Notes: generated by a model not told the origin, from the letters alone. 64,000 bases of DNA from Saprospiraceae bacterium (GCA_016718205.1 JADKEB010000008.1:62001-126000), one strand, 5' to 3'; counted from the stretch's first letter, positions 1 to 9,285 are shown. Program-made: numbers and translations.

Positions 1-1076
1 CTGTGGATACCAAAACCGTAGAGTACATTGCGGTAAATTTAAAAGAGGCATTGAAAAATCCTGGTTCTGCCGCCAATGTTACCCTTTCGCCAAAAGATAG
101 AATCGTCTTCTATTCCAAAAATAATTATACAGATGAGTCTTTTGTTAAGGTAGCGGGAGCGGTAAGAAATCCTGGAGAATTTTTGTATAATACTTCTCTT
201 CAACTTAAAGATGTCTTATTGCTTGCTGGAGGATTCCGAAGAGAAGCTGCATTGGATCGCATTGATGTATATCGTTTGTACTTTGAAGAAAACAAGGCTA
301 CCCGAGTGCTTGCAGCCAATCTCAGAGTCGATGAAAACTTCAATATCAAATCCGGCAGTGATCAATTTAATTTGGAGCCCTTTGATCAGATTTTTGTGCG
401 TTCTGCGCCTGAATTTGAACTTCAAAGAAATGTGTTTTTAACTGGTGAAGTCAGGTATCCCGGCACCTATGCTTTGATGAGTGATAATACCAAGTTATCT
501 ACGATCATCAAAGAAGCCGGAGGCACTACGGATGAAGCTTTCCTAAAAGGCGCTACACTACAACGAGGAAAAGATAATGTGGGGTTTGTCATCATAGACT
601 TGGAAAAAGCCATTAAAAATCCAAAATCATTTGAAAATATCATCTTGCAGGAAGGAGATGAAATTTTTATACCTAAGATCAATAATATCGTATCCATCAC
701 CGGAGCGACTAAGGCTTACGAAATATATCCTGAAAAAATTACTGGCCAAGGTAAGATTCAAGTACCCTATAACAGTGGTAAATCTGCCAAGTACTACATC
801 GATGAGTATGCCGGAGGATTGTCCAAAGAAGCGGATAAAATTACGGTAGTAGATGCATCCGGCAAGGTTACTAAAGCTAAGCAGTTTTTGTTTTTCAAAA
901 AGTATCCCAAAGTAGGGCCTGGGGCAGAAATTAAAGTAGGATATAAAGTGCAAAAAGAAGAGAAACTCAAGGATGGTGATACAGAAGATGTCAAATGGGG
1001 AGATGTATTGGCCAATTCTATTGCACAGGCGACCGCCATATTGTCCCTAATCTTATTGATACAAAATGTAAATTAA
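1..1076 (+). CDS. Polysaccharide export outer-membrane protein, SLBB domains (Wza-like), 5' end outside window
   Basis: This is the C-terminal part of a capsule/exopolysaccharide export protein of the Wza/SLBB type. Three soluble-ligand-binding beta-grasp-like units are visible. They begin near VKVAGAVRNPGEF (about residue 49), VFLTGEVRYPGTY (about 145) and VSITGATKAYEIY (about 232), each followed by a helix with an AGG motif (LAGGF, EAGGTT, YAGGL). A hydrophobic segment at the extreme C-terminus (ILSLILLI) fits the outer-membrane helix of Wza-like proteins. A GTG at position 3 could in principle start the frame, but it lies inside a domain that should have an N-terminal export-domain and signal sequence, so I read the gene as truncated by the window edge. 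It converges with the two-component genes at 1088. Confidence 0.8.
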   Translation, partial: VDTKTVEYIAVNLKEALKNPGSAANVTLSPKDRIVFYSKNNYTDESFVKVAGAVRNPGEFLYNTSLQLKDVLLLAGGFRREAALDRIDVYRLYFEENKATRVLAANLRVDENFNIKSGSDQFNLEPFDQIFVRSAPEFELQRNVFLTGEVRYPGTYALMSDNTKLSTIIKEAGGTTDEAFLKGATLQRGKDNVGFVIIDLEKAIKNPKSFENIILQEGDEIFIPKINNIVSITGATKAYEIYPEKITGQGKIQVPYNSGKSAKYYIDEYAGGLSKEADKITVVDASGKVTKAKQFLFFKKYPKVGPGAEIKVGYKVQKEEKLKDGDTEDVKWGDVLANSIAQATAILSLILLIQNVN

Positions 1077-1087
1077 GCGTATTCGGA

Positions 1088-1777
1088 TCAGGACTCAATC
1101 ACAAGTTTAAATCCTACTCCATGTATATTGTCCAATTTGATTTTTGGGTCACCTGACAGATATTTACGCAATCTGCTTATGAAAACATCCATACTTCTGC
1201 CTAGGAAATAATCGTCTTCGCCCCAGAGTTTTTCAAGAATCAGACTCCTCTTTACCACATTGTTTTTATGATCCAGGAGCATCTTCAGAAGGTCAGCTTC
1301 CTTTTGCGTAAGATTTCTGCTATCTCCATCCAAAGACAACACAAGATTTCTGTAGTCAAAGCTATAATTGCCCACTTTATACTGATCATTGATGGAGACA
1401 GATACATATTTCCTCCTGAGAAATACTTCAATTTTTAAAATCAGCTCCTCTATGCTAAATGGTTTTGTGATATAATCATCAGCTCCCAACCTTAAACCCT
1501 GAATCCTGTCTTCTTTCATACTCTTAGCTGTAAGAAATAAAATAGGAACATTAGGGTCAGTTGACCTGATTTTTTCTGCTACTGCAAATCCATCCATTTT
1601 AGGCAACATCACATCCAAAATACACAAATCATATGTCGACTTAAAAAAAGATTCGATGGCACTTTCTCCATCCAGACAATGATCTACTGCATATCCATGG
1701 ATTTCAAGATTGTCTTTAGTCACAAAACTTAAGGTTTCGTCATCTTCGACATATAATATTTTGGGTTTTTCGTTCAT
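1088..1777 (-). CDS. OmpR/PhoB-family response regulator
   Basis: This is a DNA-binding response regulator of 229 residues, the usual size for the family. The receiver domain (about 5-120) shows the acidic pair E11/D12-D13, the phospho-acceptor D55 (in CILDVMLPKMDG), T83 and K105 followed by P106. A winged-helix Trans_reg_C domain follows (about 133-228) with LTQKEADLLKMLL, RSMDVFISRLRKYL and the terminal GVGFKL. It begins four bases after the stop of the sensor kinase gene on the same strand, so the two are surely one operon and a cognate pair. The stimulus cannot be told from sequence. Confidence 0.93.
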   Translation of the reverse strand: MNEKPKILYVEDDETLSFVTKDNLEIHGYAVDHCLDGESAIESFFKSTYDLCILDVMLPKMDGFAVAEKIRSTDPNVPILFLTAKSMKEDRIQGLRLGADDYITKPFSIEELILKIEVFLRRKYVSVSINDQYKVGNYSFDYRNLVLSLDGDSRNLTQKEADLLKMLLDHKNNVVKRSLILEKLWGEDDYFLGRSMDVFISRLRKYLSGDPKIKLDNIHGVGFKLVIES

Positions 1778-1781
1778 CTTT

Positions 1782-3047
1782 TTATAATTTTGACATTCTG
1801 ATTATAAACTCCGTACCTGATCCGGTTTCTGATATCACCTGGATTTGCCATCCATGGGCAAGACATATATTTTTAACGTAATACAAACCTAATCCAAATC
1901 CTTTTACATTGTGTACATCTCCTGTAGATACTCTGTAAAATTTATCAAATAACTTTTTCTGATTTTCTTTATCGATTCCAATCCCGTGGTCTTTGATATG
2001 TAACAACACATCTTTTGCATCTTCGTTTAAAAAAATATTAACAACCGGTTCATCTTTACTATATTTTACTCCGTTATCTATAATATTTGCCACCACATTT
2101 ACAAAATGGAGCTTATCAGCATTGATGTAGACTTCATTTTTCAAAGGGGCAAATGTTATATTTCCTTGTTTAAGTTTTAATGATTCATTAATTAATATTT
2201 CATTTAACGTTTGATTGACTTCAAATATTTCCTTTTTCAATTCAATACTATCTTTTTCCAATCTGGCAATATTCAGTACTTTTTCTACCTGATTATTCAG
2301 ACGTTGATTTTGCTCTCTGATGATCTGAGCATATTTACTAAGCCGGGCATCACTTTGCAGTGTTTTGTCATTGGCCAAAAAATCTGAAGCAATCTTAATG
2401 GATGATATCGGAGTTTTAAATTCATGAGTCATATTGTTGATAAAATCCTTTTGCAATTCAGAAAGTCTCTTTTGCTCAAGAATGATCCACATACTATACA
2501 AAAAAAAAGCAATCGCCAAAACAGATAATAAAGTGAGTGTCAAAGCCATATTTCTATTGGCCAAAAGAAAGTTTTCCCGTTGCGGAAATCTGACTACAAA
2601 ATAATATGTAAGATTTTGAAACTTAGGTAAATTCTTATTTTTTTTCAATTTGGAATCTTCCGTATTTTCGACTGAGCAATAATTTCCATATACCAATTCA
2701 TCCGTTGTACAGTCAAAAACGGCATATTCGAAATCAATAATTAAAGACTGTTTTGCCATTTCCTGAAGCAGATATTGCTCTAAAAGACCTGCATCAATTC
2801 CACTGTTGATGTTGACAGCATAGTAGTTGGATGATCTTCTTTGGACAACTTCAGACTTGGGTAGTATGGTCTTATTAAATTTACTCATTCGCTCAGCTAC
2901 ATTTCGCAAAACGATGTTGACAGATTGGTCAAATTCTTTATCCTTGATGTCCCATGTTTTGAGTAGCCAATAGGATTGAACAAATATAATGAGAATAATG
3001 GATAAGCCTCCAAGAATAACAAGTCGTCTTATTAGCGTATTTGGCAT
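1782..3047 (-). CDS. Membrane sensor histidine kinase
   Basis: This is a sensor kinase of 421 residues. TM1 is about 8-29 and TM2 about 168-190, enclosing a periplasmic sensor region of about 140 residues with no recognised domain. Then come the HisKA dimerisation helix with phospho-accepting H208 (MTHEFKTPISS) and the HATPase_c domain with the N box (NIIDNGVKYS, about 321-330), G1 box (DHGIGI) and G2 box (GFGLGLYYVK). There is no HAMP domain, which is common in Bacteroidota kinases of this type. It lies immediately upstream of the response regulator gene. A -7-like TATCTTTG on the minus strand (3068-3075) lies about 20 bases before the ATG. Confidence 0.92.
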   Translation of the reverse strand: MPNTLIRRLVILGGLSIILIIFVQSYWLLKTWDIKDKEFDQSVNIVLRNVAERMSKFNKTILPKSEVVQRRSSNYYAVNINSGIDAGLLEQYLLQEMAKQSLIIDFEYAVFDCTTDELVYGNYCSVENTEDSKLKKNKNLPKFQNLTYYFVVRFPQRENFLLANRNMALTLTLLSVLAIAFFLYSMWIILEQKRLSELQKDFINNMTHEFKTPISSIKIASDFLANDKTLQSDARLSKYAQIIREQNQRLNNQVEKVLNIARLEKDSIELKKEIFEVNQTLNEILINESLKLKQGNITFAPLKNEVYINADKLHFVNVVANIIDNGVKYSKDEPVVNIFLNEDAKDVLLHIKDHGIGIDKENQKKLFDKFYRVSTGDVHNVKGFGLGLYYVKNICLAHGWQIQVISETGSGTEFIIRMSKL

Positions 3048-3067
3048 TGTTGTATGATACTTCAGCC

Positions 3068-3075
3068 CAAAGATA
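3068..3075 (-). promoter_or_regulatory. Candidate Bacteroidota -7 box for the kinase-regulator operon
   Basis: On the minus strand this reads TATCTTTG, matching the Bacteroidota sigma -7 consensus TAnnTTTG, 20 bases before the kinase start. I see no convincing TTG/TTTG -33 element at the usual distance, so this is only a candidate. Confidence 0.35.
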
Positions 3076-3184
3076 GCACTATATTTATTTTTTTTTTAAT
3101 ATAGTTACCATTTCAACTAGTGCATCCATTTGCAGATAACACAAAATCTCTTCCCAGATTGATAAAATTTTGGTTTTTGTTTAC

Positions 3185-3289
3185 TTATACCGACGAGAGT
3201 TTATTTTGCAAATAATTCTGTCGCCATTATACTCAAAATGAAAAAATTGATAAATTAAAATTTCGCAAACCAATTTATTTTGAGTATAA
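3185..3289. repeat. TTATAC-ended small inverted-repeat element (solo copy)
   Basis: This is about 105 bases that recur, with a few differences, inside the element at 24178-24622 (24265-24310 plus 24543-24600). The right part (3227-3289) is bounded by an inverted repeat: TTATACTCAAAAT on the left and ATTTTGAGTATAA on the right. The whole unit starts TTATAC and ends GTATAA. It has no coding capacity and looks like a small non-autonomous inverted-repeat element. This copy is intact and serves as the uninterrupted version of the one at 24265. Confidence 0.7.
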
Positions 3290-3341
3290 TTATGGAAATA
3301 TTGAATTTTGTTTAGCGATAAATTCATAAATTTGACCCGTA

Positions 3342-4322
3342 ATGCAGAAATTTAGTAAATTTATATTCCTTTTGGGGATTGTTTTTGTGGTATTTATATC
3401 ACTTCATTATGATGTGGCTGCGCAAACGAGGTCAAATCCGTTTGAAATTAAGCCAAGGCTAAAGGAAATACCGATCAGCGATACTCTTGTAAGGGATACT
3501 TTTACGAAAGTTCAAGCAAAAATTCCAACTGATACAATATCCTCATCATCGGACAGCAATAGCTTAGTAAGTCCTTCATCTTCTACCAGCTCAAAGTCCA
3601 ATCCGTTTGAAGTAGATCATGTGCCTATCAGAAAGTCCATTTTAGATAAAAAAACCACAGATATTAAGACGATTTCCGAAAGTACAAAAGGTTCAACCAG
3701 ATTTCTATTCTTCTTCCTGATACTTGGGTGCGCTTTACTTGCTGTCGTTTTGGGTTCCAGCAGGAAGATTCTAAACTTGATATCCAAATCTCTGATCAAT
3801 GAAAATATCTTAAAACTGTATTATCGGGAAGATTTATATCGGCCATCTACTTTTATCCTGTATCTAATATTTGTAATTAACTTTTCTGCTTTTTTATACT
3901 TATTTGCTACACATTATGGAGGACCATCAGGAATAGTTACTTACGGTCTTATTATGGCAGGAGTTTTTGCTGTATATTTGATCAGACATACCAGTCTTTT
4001 TTTTACGGGAATAGTATTTCCTGTTTCAAAACCTTCAGGAATATTCAGTTTTACAGTGATGGTATTTAACCATTTTATAGGTTTCATTCTAATTCCAATC
4101 AATTTATTTTTGGCCTTAGGTCCTGTCGAATACAGGTACTATGTGCTTATTTTCACTATATTTCTATTAGCATTCCTGTATTTACTCAGAACGTTCAGAG
4201 GCGTTTTTATTATATCTGAATACTTTATTGAGAGATTTTTCCAAATAATTATTTACCTTTGCGCTTTCGAAATTGTTCCTATGTTAATTCTGTGGAAAAC
4301 AATTTCAGATTTTCTGGAATAA
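3342..4322 (+). CDS. DUF4271-type integral membrane protein
   Basis: This is a 326-residue protein with an N-terminal signal peptide or anchor (about 1-28, ending VAAQ). A low-complexity Ser/Thr-rich stretch (SSSSDSNSLVSPSSSTSSKS, about 66-85) and about six to seven transmembrane helices from residue 120 to the C-terminus follow. The architecture and the gene directly downstream (HemD) match the DUF4271 family, which in many Bacteroidota lies next to hemD. Its function is unknown; the pairing suggests a role linked to haem or envelope biogenesis, but that is inference. A candidate -7 box TAAATTTG lies at 3327-3334, very close to the ATG. Confidence 0.8.
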   Translation: MQKFSKFIFLLGIVFVVFISLHYDVAAQTRSNPFEIKPRLKEIPISDTLVRDTFTKVQAKIPTDTISSSSDSNSLVSPSSSTSSKSNPFEVDHVPIRKSILDKKTTDIKTISESTKGSTRFLFFFLILGCALLAVVLGSSRKILNLISKSLINENILKLYYREDLYRPSTFILYLIFVINFSAFLYLFATHYGGPSGIVTYGLIMAGVFAVYLIRHTSLFFTGIVFPVSKPSGIFSFTVMVFNHFIGFILIPINLFLALGPVEYRYYVLIFTIFLLAFLYLLRTFRGVFIISEYFIERFFQIIIYLCAFEIVPMLILWKTISDFLE

Positions 4323-4384
4323 TTTTTGCAGAAAGTAAGATAGTTCTGGTATAAAAATTGTTGAGTAAACTTATTTGGAGTTAA

Positions 4385-5185
4385 ATGGCAAATAAAAGTT
4401 CAGCGTCACAAACAGTGGCAAAATACGAAGAAAAGTACGGTCCTGTAAAATCACTCCTGATATCCCAACCCAAACCTGAAGACAAATCTCCTTATTATGA
4501 AATGGAGCAAAAGTGGAATCTAAAGATAGACTGGAGACCCTTCATACAAGTAGCTCCTGTTACAGAAAAGGAATTTCGCAAAAACAGGATAAATCTTGGT
4601 GAGTTTCCATGTATTATTTTTAATAGTAAGGGAGCCATTGACAATTTTTTCAGACTTGCAGAAGAAACCAGGGCAAGAATAAGTCAGGAAACAAGATATT
4701 TTTGTCTTACCGAAGCCATTGCAAATTACCTCCAAAAGTTTATATTATACAGAAAAAGGAAAGTTTTTGTCGGTAAAAGGATAGCTGAAGATCTTACTCA
4801 TTATTTTAATAAATATAAAAATGAAAAATTTCTTCTCCCCTGTTCTAATCTTGGTTCAACAGAGATAGTGAATTATCTTGAAAAACTTGGAATCAACCAT
4901 ACTCAAATAGTGATGTACAACACTGTCTCTGCTGACCTTTCCGATCTGAGTGATGTGTATTACGATGTATTAGCATTTTTCAGCCCACAAGGTATAGAAT
5001 CACTGTTCGAGAACTTTCCCGAATTTCAACAAAACAAAACGAGAATTGCCGTTTTTGGAAATACTACACTTAAGGTAGCTGAAGAAAAGGGACTTTTTGT
5101 CAATATAAAAGCACCATCACCCGAAGCTCCATCCATGACCAAGGCATTAGAAAATTATATTGTAAAAGCCAATGGACCAAAATAA
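4385..5185 (+). CDS. hemD: Uroporphyrinogen-III synthase
   Basis: HemD converts hydroxymethylbilane into the cyclic uroporphyrinogen III in tetrapyrrole synthesis. The 266-residue frame has the two-lobe HemD pattern. The first Rossmann-like half runs from VKSLLISQPKPE to about 120, with CIIFNSKGAIDNFF as the usual 'FTSxxAV' segment. The second half has FLLPCSNLGSTEIVNYLEKLGI and VLAFFSPQGIESLF, and the terminal VFGNTTLKVAEEKG corresponds to the conserved 'IGxxTAxAA'. HemD is poorly conserved, so the call rests on this pattern plus the DUF4271 neighbour 62 bases upstream on the same strand. Confidence 0.85.
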   Translation: MANKSSASQTVAKYEEKYGPVKSLLISQPKPEDKSPYYEMEQKWNLKIDWRPFIQVAPVTEKEFRKNRINLGEFPCIIFNSKGAIDNFFRLAEETRARISQETRYFCLTEAIANYLQKFILYRKRKVFVGKRIAEDLTHYFNKYKNEKFLLPCSNLGSTEIVNYLEKLGINHTQIVMYNTVSADLSDLSDVYYDVLAFFSPQGIESLFENFPEFQQNKTRIAVFGNTTLKVAEEKGLFVNIKAPSPEAPSMTKALENYIVKANGPK

Positions 5186-5229
5186 TCGTGTGTATATCAT
5201 ATTGCACAAAAATTGTTTATGCTTTTCAT

Positions 5230-5296
5230 TACCGTCATTTCTTGAAGGGAAGACCCATTGCTCTTCGCTACCATCATTCCCTAAAGGGACGACCAA
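5230..5296. repeat. Two imperfect 28-base direct repeats
   Basis: Positions 5230-5257 and 5269-5296 are related (TACCgTCATTtCtTgAAGGG and TACCaTCATTcCcTaAAGGG, continuing GACC), offset by 39 bases. They lie in the 255-base gap between hemD and the Nudix gene. The second copy is near-palindromic (TCCCTAAAGGGA). No function can be assigned and no further copies are seen. Confidence 0.55.
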
Positions 5297-5440
5297 CCCG
5301 ATTCTTCTAATAGAAACACTTGTATCACATATTGCAATGAAGTTCATTTCTAGTTATTATCAAAAAAAATACAATATGTTATACACACAAAATAATCCTT
5401 ATCTTCTTTTACTTTTTCCCTCCTAAACATTCATAACTCT

Positions 5441-6079
5441 ATGGATGTCAACTTTATACATAGACTCGAAAAAAGGTTGTATAACGATCTGCCTGGTGAA
5501 CAATATCAAAATATGATGGCACCTGTAGGCAGCGAAAAATACAGAGTTGTCGCCCCCGATCATAAAGTTGCATGCGTTTTGGCTCTTCTGTTTCCAAAAG
5601 ATGATGAATGGCATATTTGCTTTATAGAAAGGTCAAGCCAGCATCCGGAAGATAAACATGCCGGACAAATAAGTTTTCCTGGTGGTAAATTTGATGAAAA
5701 TGACTATTCTTTCGAAGATTGTGCACTTAGAGAAACTTACGAAGAAATTGGGGTTCCTCCTGACAATATTGGAATTCTCGGCGGATTGACACCTTTGTAC
5801 GTTTATGTGAGCAATTTTTTAGTACACCCATTTGTAGGCTTTACATCTGAATATCCTGACTTCAAGCCGCAGATCTCCGAAGTAAGTAATATCATCGAAT
5901 TGCCGTTGTCGCACCTTATGAAAGAAAAGAATAAAGGGAAAACAGACATCGAGATAAGAAACATCACCTTACCTGACACCCCTTACTATAATGTATGTGA
6001 CAAAAAAATGTGGGGAGCAACAGCTATGATAGTCAGCGAACTAGAACAAATAATATCAAGTATTACCTTAGCAGATTAA
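5441..6079 (+). CDS. Nudix hydrolase, CoA pyrophosphatase type
   Basis: This protein probably hydrolyses CoA or acyl-CoA to phosphopantetheine and 3',5'-ADP. The 212-residue protein shows the CoA-pyrophosphatase signature just before the Nudix box (HAGQISFPGGKFDEND, about 73-88). The Nudix box itself follows with RETYEEIGV (97-105), containing the metal-binding REXXEE glutamates. The first box acidic position reads D rather than E, as in several CoA pyrophosphatases. The ATG at 5441 was kept because the frame before it is closed. Its last 17 bases overlap the end of the convergent gene at 6063. Confidence 0.9.
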   Translation: MDVNFIHRLEKRLYNDLPGEQYQNMMAPVGSEKYRVVAPDHKVACVLALLFPKDDEWHICFIERSSQHPEDKHAGQISFPGGKFDENDYSFEDCALRETYEEIGVPPDNIGILGGLTPLYVYVSNFLVHPFVGFTSEYPDFKPQISEVSNIIELPLSHLMKEKNKGKTDIEIRNITLPDTPYYNVCDKKMWGATAMIVSELEQIISSITLAD

Positions 6080-7277
6080 AATTATTAATATTGATTTTTT
6101 GCTCTCCTCCACAGGTATACTTTATCTTATACAAGTACATGCCATTTGAAAGTAGCTGACCTTTGAATGTTCCGTCCCATTTTTCTTCTAGCTGAGTGGT
6201 TTCCCATACCTTCGCACCCCAGCGGTCAAATATTTCAAAGGACTCCATTTGGTCAATGATAAATACATTACTGATCCCAAATGTTTCATTCAATCCATCA
6301 TTATTTGGCGTAAAAGCCTTGGGTAGCAATAGTTTATCACAATCCAGTTTATCTTTATCAGCTACAAAAATAGTAACAGAATCTTTACTGATACATGTAC
6401 CATTATCTAATGTCACAGTATATGTGGTGGTTTTTTGAGGGGAAGCTATTGGGTCCAACTCATCCGAAGCGTCTAAAGAAGACCCCGGACTCCAATTCAC
6501 CCGATTTGAACATGATTCGCCTACTTCTAACTGAATAGTTTGTCCTTTGAATATGGTGCTGTTTGGAGTCACAATCTGATCCGGATATTTATATATACTC
6601 TTCAACTCCAGATCTGAAAGAGCCCTGTTATACAGAGTAATTTCATCAACCACACCTTTAAATCTGCGTACATTATTCACTATATTGCAGGGACTGTCTC
6701 CCACTGACATCCTGGCATTTCTGGAAAAAACAATGTTTTCTCTTGCCAATATATTACTAATCAGCTGATTGTCTATGTATACCAAATACGTCAAACCAAA
6801 TTTTAATAAAGTAAATCTATGCCAGCATACTTCTTTTGAAACAGATTTTTTTACTGAATAGTAATTACTCACATTGCTACCCATTTCAAATAGGATCTCA
6901 TTACTCGCATGGATATACCTTAAAGCCCATAATGAATCAAGATTTGTACAACCATTTCTTAGACTAAATATATCAGATTCGCCTATCTGATCTTCTATAT
7001 AGAAATAAAAATCAAATGTAAAATCTGTATCAAAAAGCGGATTGACTTGTGGACTGAATTTCAGAAAATCATTCACTCCATTTAATGACATAGCTTTTAC
7101 CCCTAATCCGCACACACAAGTAGGGTTACCTCCAGGTGTAAGTCCAGGAATTCTTGTTGATTCATCTTCATATGTACAATCATCAAACCTAAAACTAAAG
7201 TGATTGACTTGTCCTGTACATGTAAGACCAATAAAACAAAAAAGTAAAAATTTCAACTTTTTAAAGCTCCGTTCCAA
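6063..7277 (-). CDS. Secreted LamG-like protein with T9SS/gliding-type C-terminal domain
   Basis: This is a 404-residue surface protein. A signal peptide (about 1-22, FLLFCFIGLTCTGQ) is followed by a concanavalin-like LamG jelly roll (about 27-225, with SLNGVNDFLKFS and DEITLYNRALSDLE, the usual LamG beginning and end). A short Ig/PKD-like strand region comes next (235-305), then a gliding-motility-associated C-terminal (CHU_C) domain beginning PKAFTPNNDGLNETFGI, with FEIFDRWGAKVWE and NGMYLYKIKYTC. In Bacteroidota this terminal domain is the sorting signal for type IX secretion. The likely role is binding of glycans or adhesion at the cell surface; the ligand cannot be told. Confidence 0.88.
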   Translation of the reverse strand: MERSFKKLKFLLFCFIGLTCTGQVNHFSFRFDDCTYEDESTRIPGLTPGGNPTCVCGLGVKAMSLNGVNDFLKFSPQVNPLFDTDFTFDFYFYIEDQIGESDIFSLRNGCTNLDSLWALRYIHASNEILFEMGSNVSNYYSVKKSVSKEVCWHRFTLLKFGLTYLVYIDNQLISNILARENIVFSRNARMSVGDSPCNIVNNVRRFKGVVDEITLYNRALSDLELKSIYKYPDQIVTPNSTIFKGQTIQLEVGESCSNRVNWSPGSSLDASDELDPIASPQKTTTYTVTLDNGTCISKDSVTIFVADKDKLDCDKLLLPKAFTPNNDGLNETFGISNVFIIDQMESFEIFDRWGAKVWETTQLEEKWDGTFKGQLLSNGMYLYKIKYTCGGEQKININNFNLLR

Positions 7278-7292
7278 AATGCCACAAAATTT

Positions 7293-7595
7293 TTATTTAA
7301 ACAAATCGCCAAATCCCGGCGGTAACATTTCACTCATCATACTTTGAGTTTCATTAGCTTCAGCCTTTTGGGCATCTTCTATAAATCTGTTGATCGATGT
7401 AACCAGCAAATCTTCTATCATCTCCATATCTTGGGAACCTATTAATTCCTTGCTTATCATCACATTAGTCACTTGTTTTGCTGCATTGCCAGTAATAGTA
7501 AGCCCTTCCTGTTTGACTTCAATAACAATGGCTGAAAGCTTCTTTTGAATTTCAGCCTGTTGTTTTTCCAGATTTCCCATTAAATCATCTAACAT
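7293..7595 (-). CDS. YbaB/EbfC nucleoid-associated protein
   Basis: This is a 100-residue protein of the YbaB/EbfC family, whose small dimers bind DNA. It has the N-terminal amphipathic helix (LMGNLEKQQAEIQKKLSAI), the central beta region (VIEVKQEGLTITGNAAKQVTNVMI) and the C-terminal helix (LLVTSINRFIEDAQKAEANETQSMMSEM). Length is normal. It precedes the LamG/T9SS gene by 15 bases on the same strand, so the two may be co-transcribed although functionally unrelated. Confidence 0.88.
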   Translation of the reverse strand: MLDDLMGNLEKQQAEIQKKLSAIVIEVKQEGLTITGNAAKQVTNVMISKELIGSQDMEMIEDLLVTSINRFIEDAQKAEANETQSMMSEMLPPGFGDLFK

Positions 7596-7947
7596 AATCT
7601 ATATTATTTTTCACAAATGTAAATATAACAACACTATAACTAAAATTCATACATTCCTATTTTGCAAAAGCATTATTATCTTTTTAATTACGAATAATTA
7701 TTTTTGCCAAGTCATTTAAAAATTGAAAGAACGATTGAGCTTGAAAGGTACATTGAAAAGTAAAACACAGCAGAAAACTAAATTTAATATTTGGCATCGA
7801 TTGAACAAATAATAAAACCGAGCTTGCCTGACATGAATCGAAAAGTTCACCATTAAAAGTCCAAAATTCTTAAAAAGTAAAAATCCATTGTTGAGACATA
7901 AATATTATTTTAAGACTATTTATTACTTAATACATCAAATCTTTACC
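7596..7947. other. Intergenic, no gene seen
   Basis: This is AT-rich sequence between divergent genes. No open frame with coding character, hairpin or repeat was found. It must carry the promoter for ybaB on the minus strand, but I could not place one. Confidence 0.5.
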
Positions 7948-7955
7948 TAAATTTG
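7948..7955 (+). promoter_or_regulatory. Candidate -7 box of the E2 gene
   Basis: TAAATTTG matches TAnnTTTG and lies 25 bases before the ATG at 7981. No clear -33 TTG was found upstream. Confidence 0.4.
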
Positions 7956-7980
7956 GCCTTCAAAATCAGATATATTAAAA

Positions 7981-9261
7981 ATGGCAGAAATTATAAGAAT
8001 GCCCCGCTTAAGTGATACAATGGAAGAGGGCAATATCGTAGCATGGCTAAAAAAAGAAGGTGACAAGGTAAAAGCCGGAGATGTTCTTGCAGAAGTTGAA
8101 ACTGACAAGGCGACAATGGAGCTGGAAAGTTTCTTTGACGGTGTTTTATTATATATCGGTGTACCTTCGGGTCCAGTTGTAGTTGATGGTATTATTGCCA
8201 TTATTGGCAAAGAAGGTGAAGAATTCAAACATTTATTGGGAGAGTCAAAAGTAGCTCAAGATGAAAAAAAACCAGCAGGACCACCAGAAATCAAAATTCC
8301 GCAACAGGCATCATCTGTTGAAACACCAGCTGAAGTTGTAACGATCATTACAAAAGTCGAAGAGTCACCTGCAATAATGGAGACATCAAATAGAGTAAAG
8401 GCATCACCTCTTGCAAAAAATCTTGCAGCAGATGCAGGTTTACCCATAAATCAAATCCAGGGAAGCGGAGATCAAGGGCGTATTATCAAAAAAGACGTAG
8501 AAAATTTTCTTGCAAATAAACCACAGATACAAGCAGCACCTGTCCAGCAGTCTCAGCAATATGTCGCACCAGCAAGTGCTTTTGCGTACGGCGATGTTCC
8601 TGTGACACAAATGAGAAAAACTATTGCTAGGAGATTGGGTGAAAGCAAGTTTACAGCACCTCACTTTTATCTTACTGTCGAGATAAACATGGATAATGCG
8701 GTGGATGCAAGAACAGCTATCAATGTATCGGCACCGGTCAAAATTTCATATAATGATTTTGTAATTAAAGCCAGTGCTGCCGCTCTTCGCAAGCATCCAC
8801 CTATCAACTCATCTTGGTTTGGAGATAAAATTACTTATCACAAAGACATCAATATTGGTGTGGCAGTAGCTGTAGAAGAAGGTTTACTTGTCCCTGTTAT
8901 AAATCATGCAGACTTCAAATCGATGTCGCAAATAAATCAGGAAGTAAAGGAGCTGGCCGGTAAAGCCAAAACTAAAAAACTAACCCCACAAGAAATGCAA
9001 GGAAATACTTTCACAATTTCTAACTTAGGGATGTTTGACATTGAAGAATTTACAGCCATCATAAATCCACCTGACGCATGTATTCTTGCTGTAGGTTCCA
9101 TTATAAAAAAACCAATAGTAAAAAATGATCAGATAGTCATAGGTAATATGATGAAAGTGACTTTGTCTTGTGATCACAGAGTAGTGGATGGGGCTACTGC
9201 AGCTCAGTTTCTTCAGACTTTAAAATCTATGTTGGAAAATCCTGTACTCATGATAGTTTGA
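7981..9261 (+). CDS. Pyruvate dehydrogenase complex E2 (dihydrolipoamide acetyltransferase)
   Basis: This E2 core transfers the acetyl group from lipoyl-lysine to CoA. Domains in order are a single lipoyl domain (1-77) with lipoyl-lysine K43 in ETDKATME, an Ala/Pro/Glu linker, and the peripheral-subunit-binding domain (about 138-175: RVKASPLAKNLAADAGL...GRIIKKDV). A second linker and the catalytic acetyltransferase domain (about 205-426) follow, with the active-site DHRVVDGA (398-405; catalytic H399). The MPRLSDTMEEG start and the NLGMFDIEEFTAIINPP motif favour pyruvate over 2-oxoglutarate as substrate. E1 genes are not adjacent, so it stands alone here. A strong terminator follows at 9286. 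Confidence 0.93.
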   Translation: MAEIIRMPRLSDTMEEGNIVAWLKKEGDKVKAGDVLAEVETDKATMELESFFDGVLLYIGVPSGPVVVDGIIAIIGKEGEEFKHLLGESKVAQDEKKPAGPPEIKIPQQASSVETPAEVVTIITKVEESPAIMETSNRVKASPLAKNLAADAGLPINQIQGSGDQGRIIKKDVENFLANKPQIQAAPVQQSQQYVAPASAFAYGDVPVTQMRKTIARRLGESKFTAPHFYLTVEINMDNAVDARTAINVSAPVKISYNDFVIKASAAALRKHPPINSSWFGDKITYHKDINIGVAVAVEEGLLVPVINHADFKSMSQINQEVKELAGKAKTKKLTPQEMQGNTFTISNLGMFDIEEFTAIINPPDACILAVGSIIKKPIVKNDQIVIGNMMKVTLSCDHRVVDGATAAQFLQTLKSMLENPVLMIV

Positions 9262-9285
9262 TATTATCTAAATATATAAAATAGT

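Noticed and set aside
5172..5426. 84-codon plus-strand frame after hemD
   Set aside because: It runs over the repeat pair with a skewed composition (Leu/Ser/Phe) and no homology pattern, so I treat it as non-coding.
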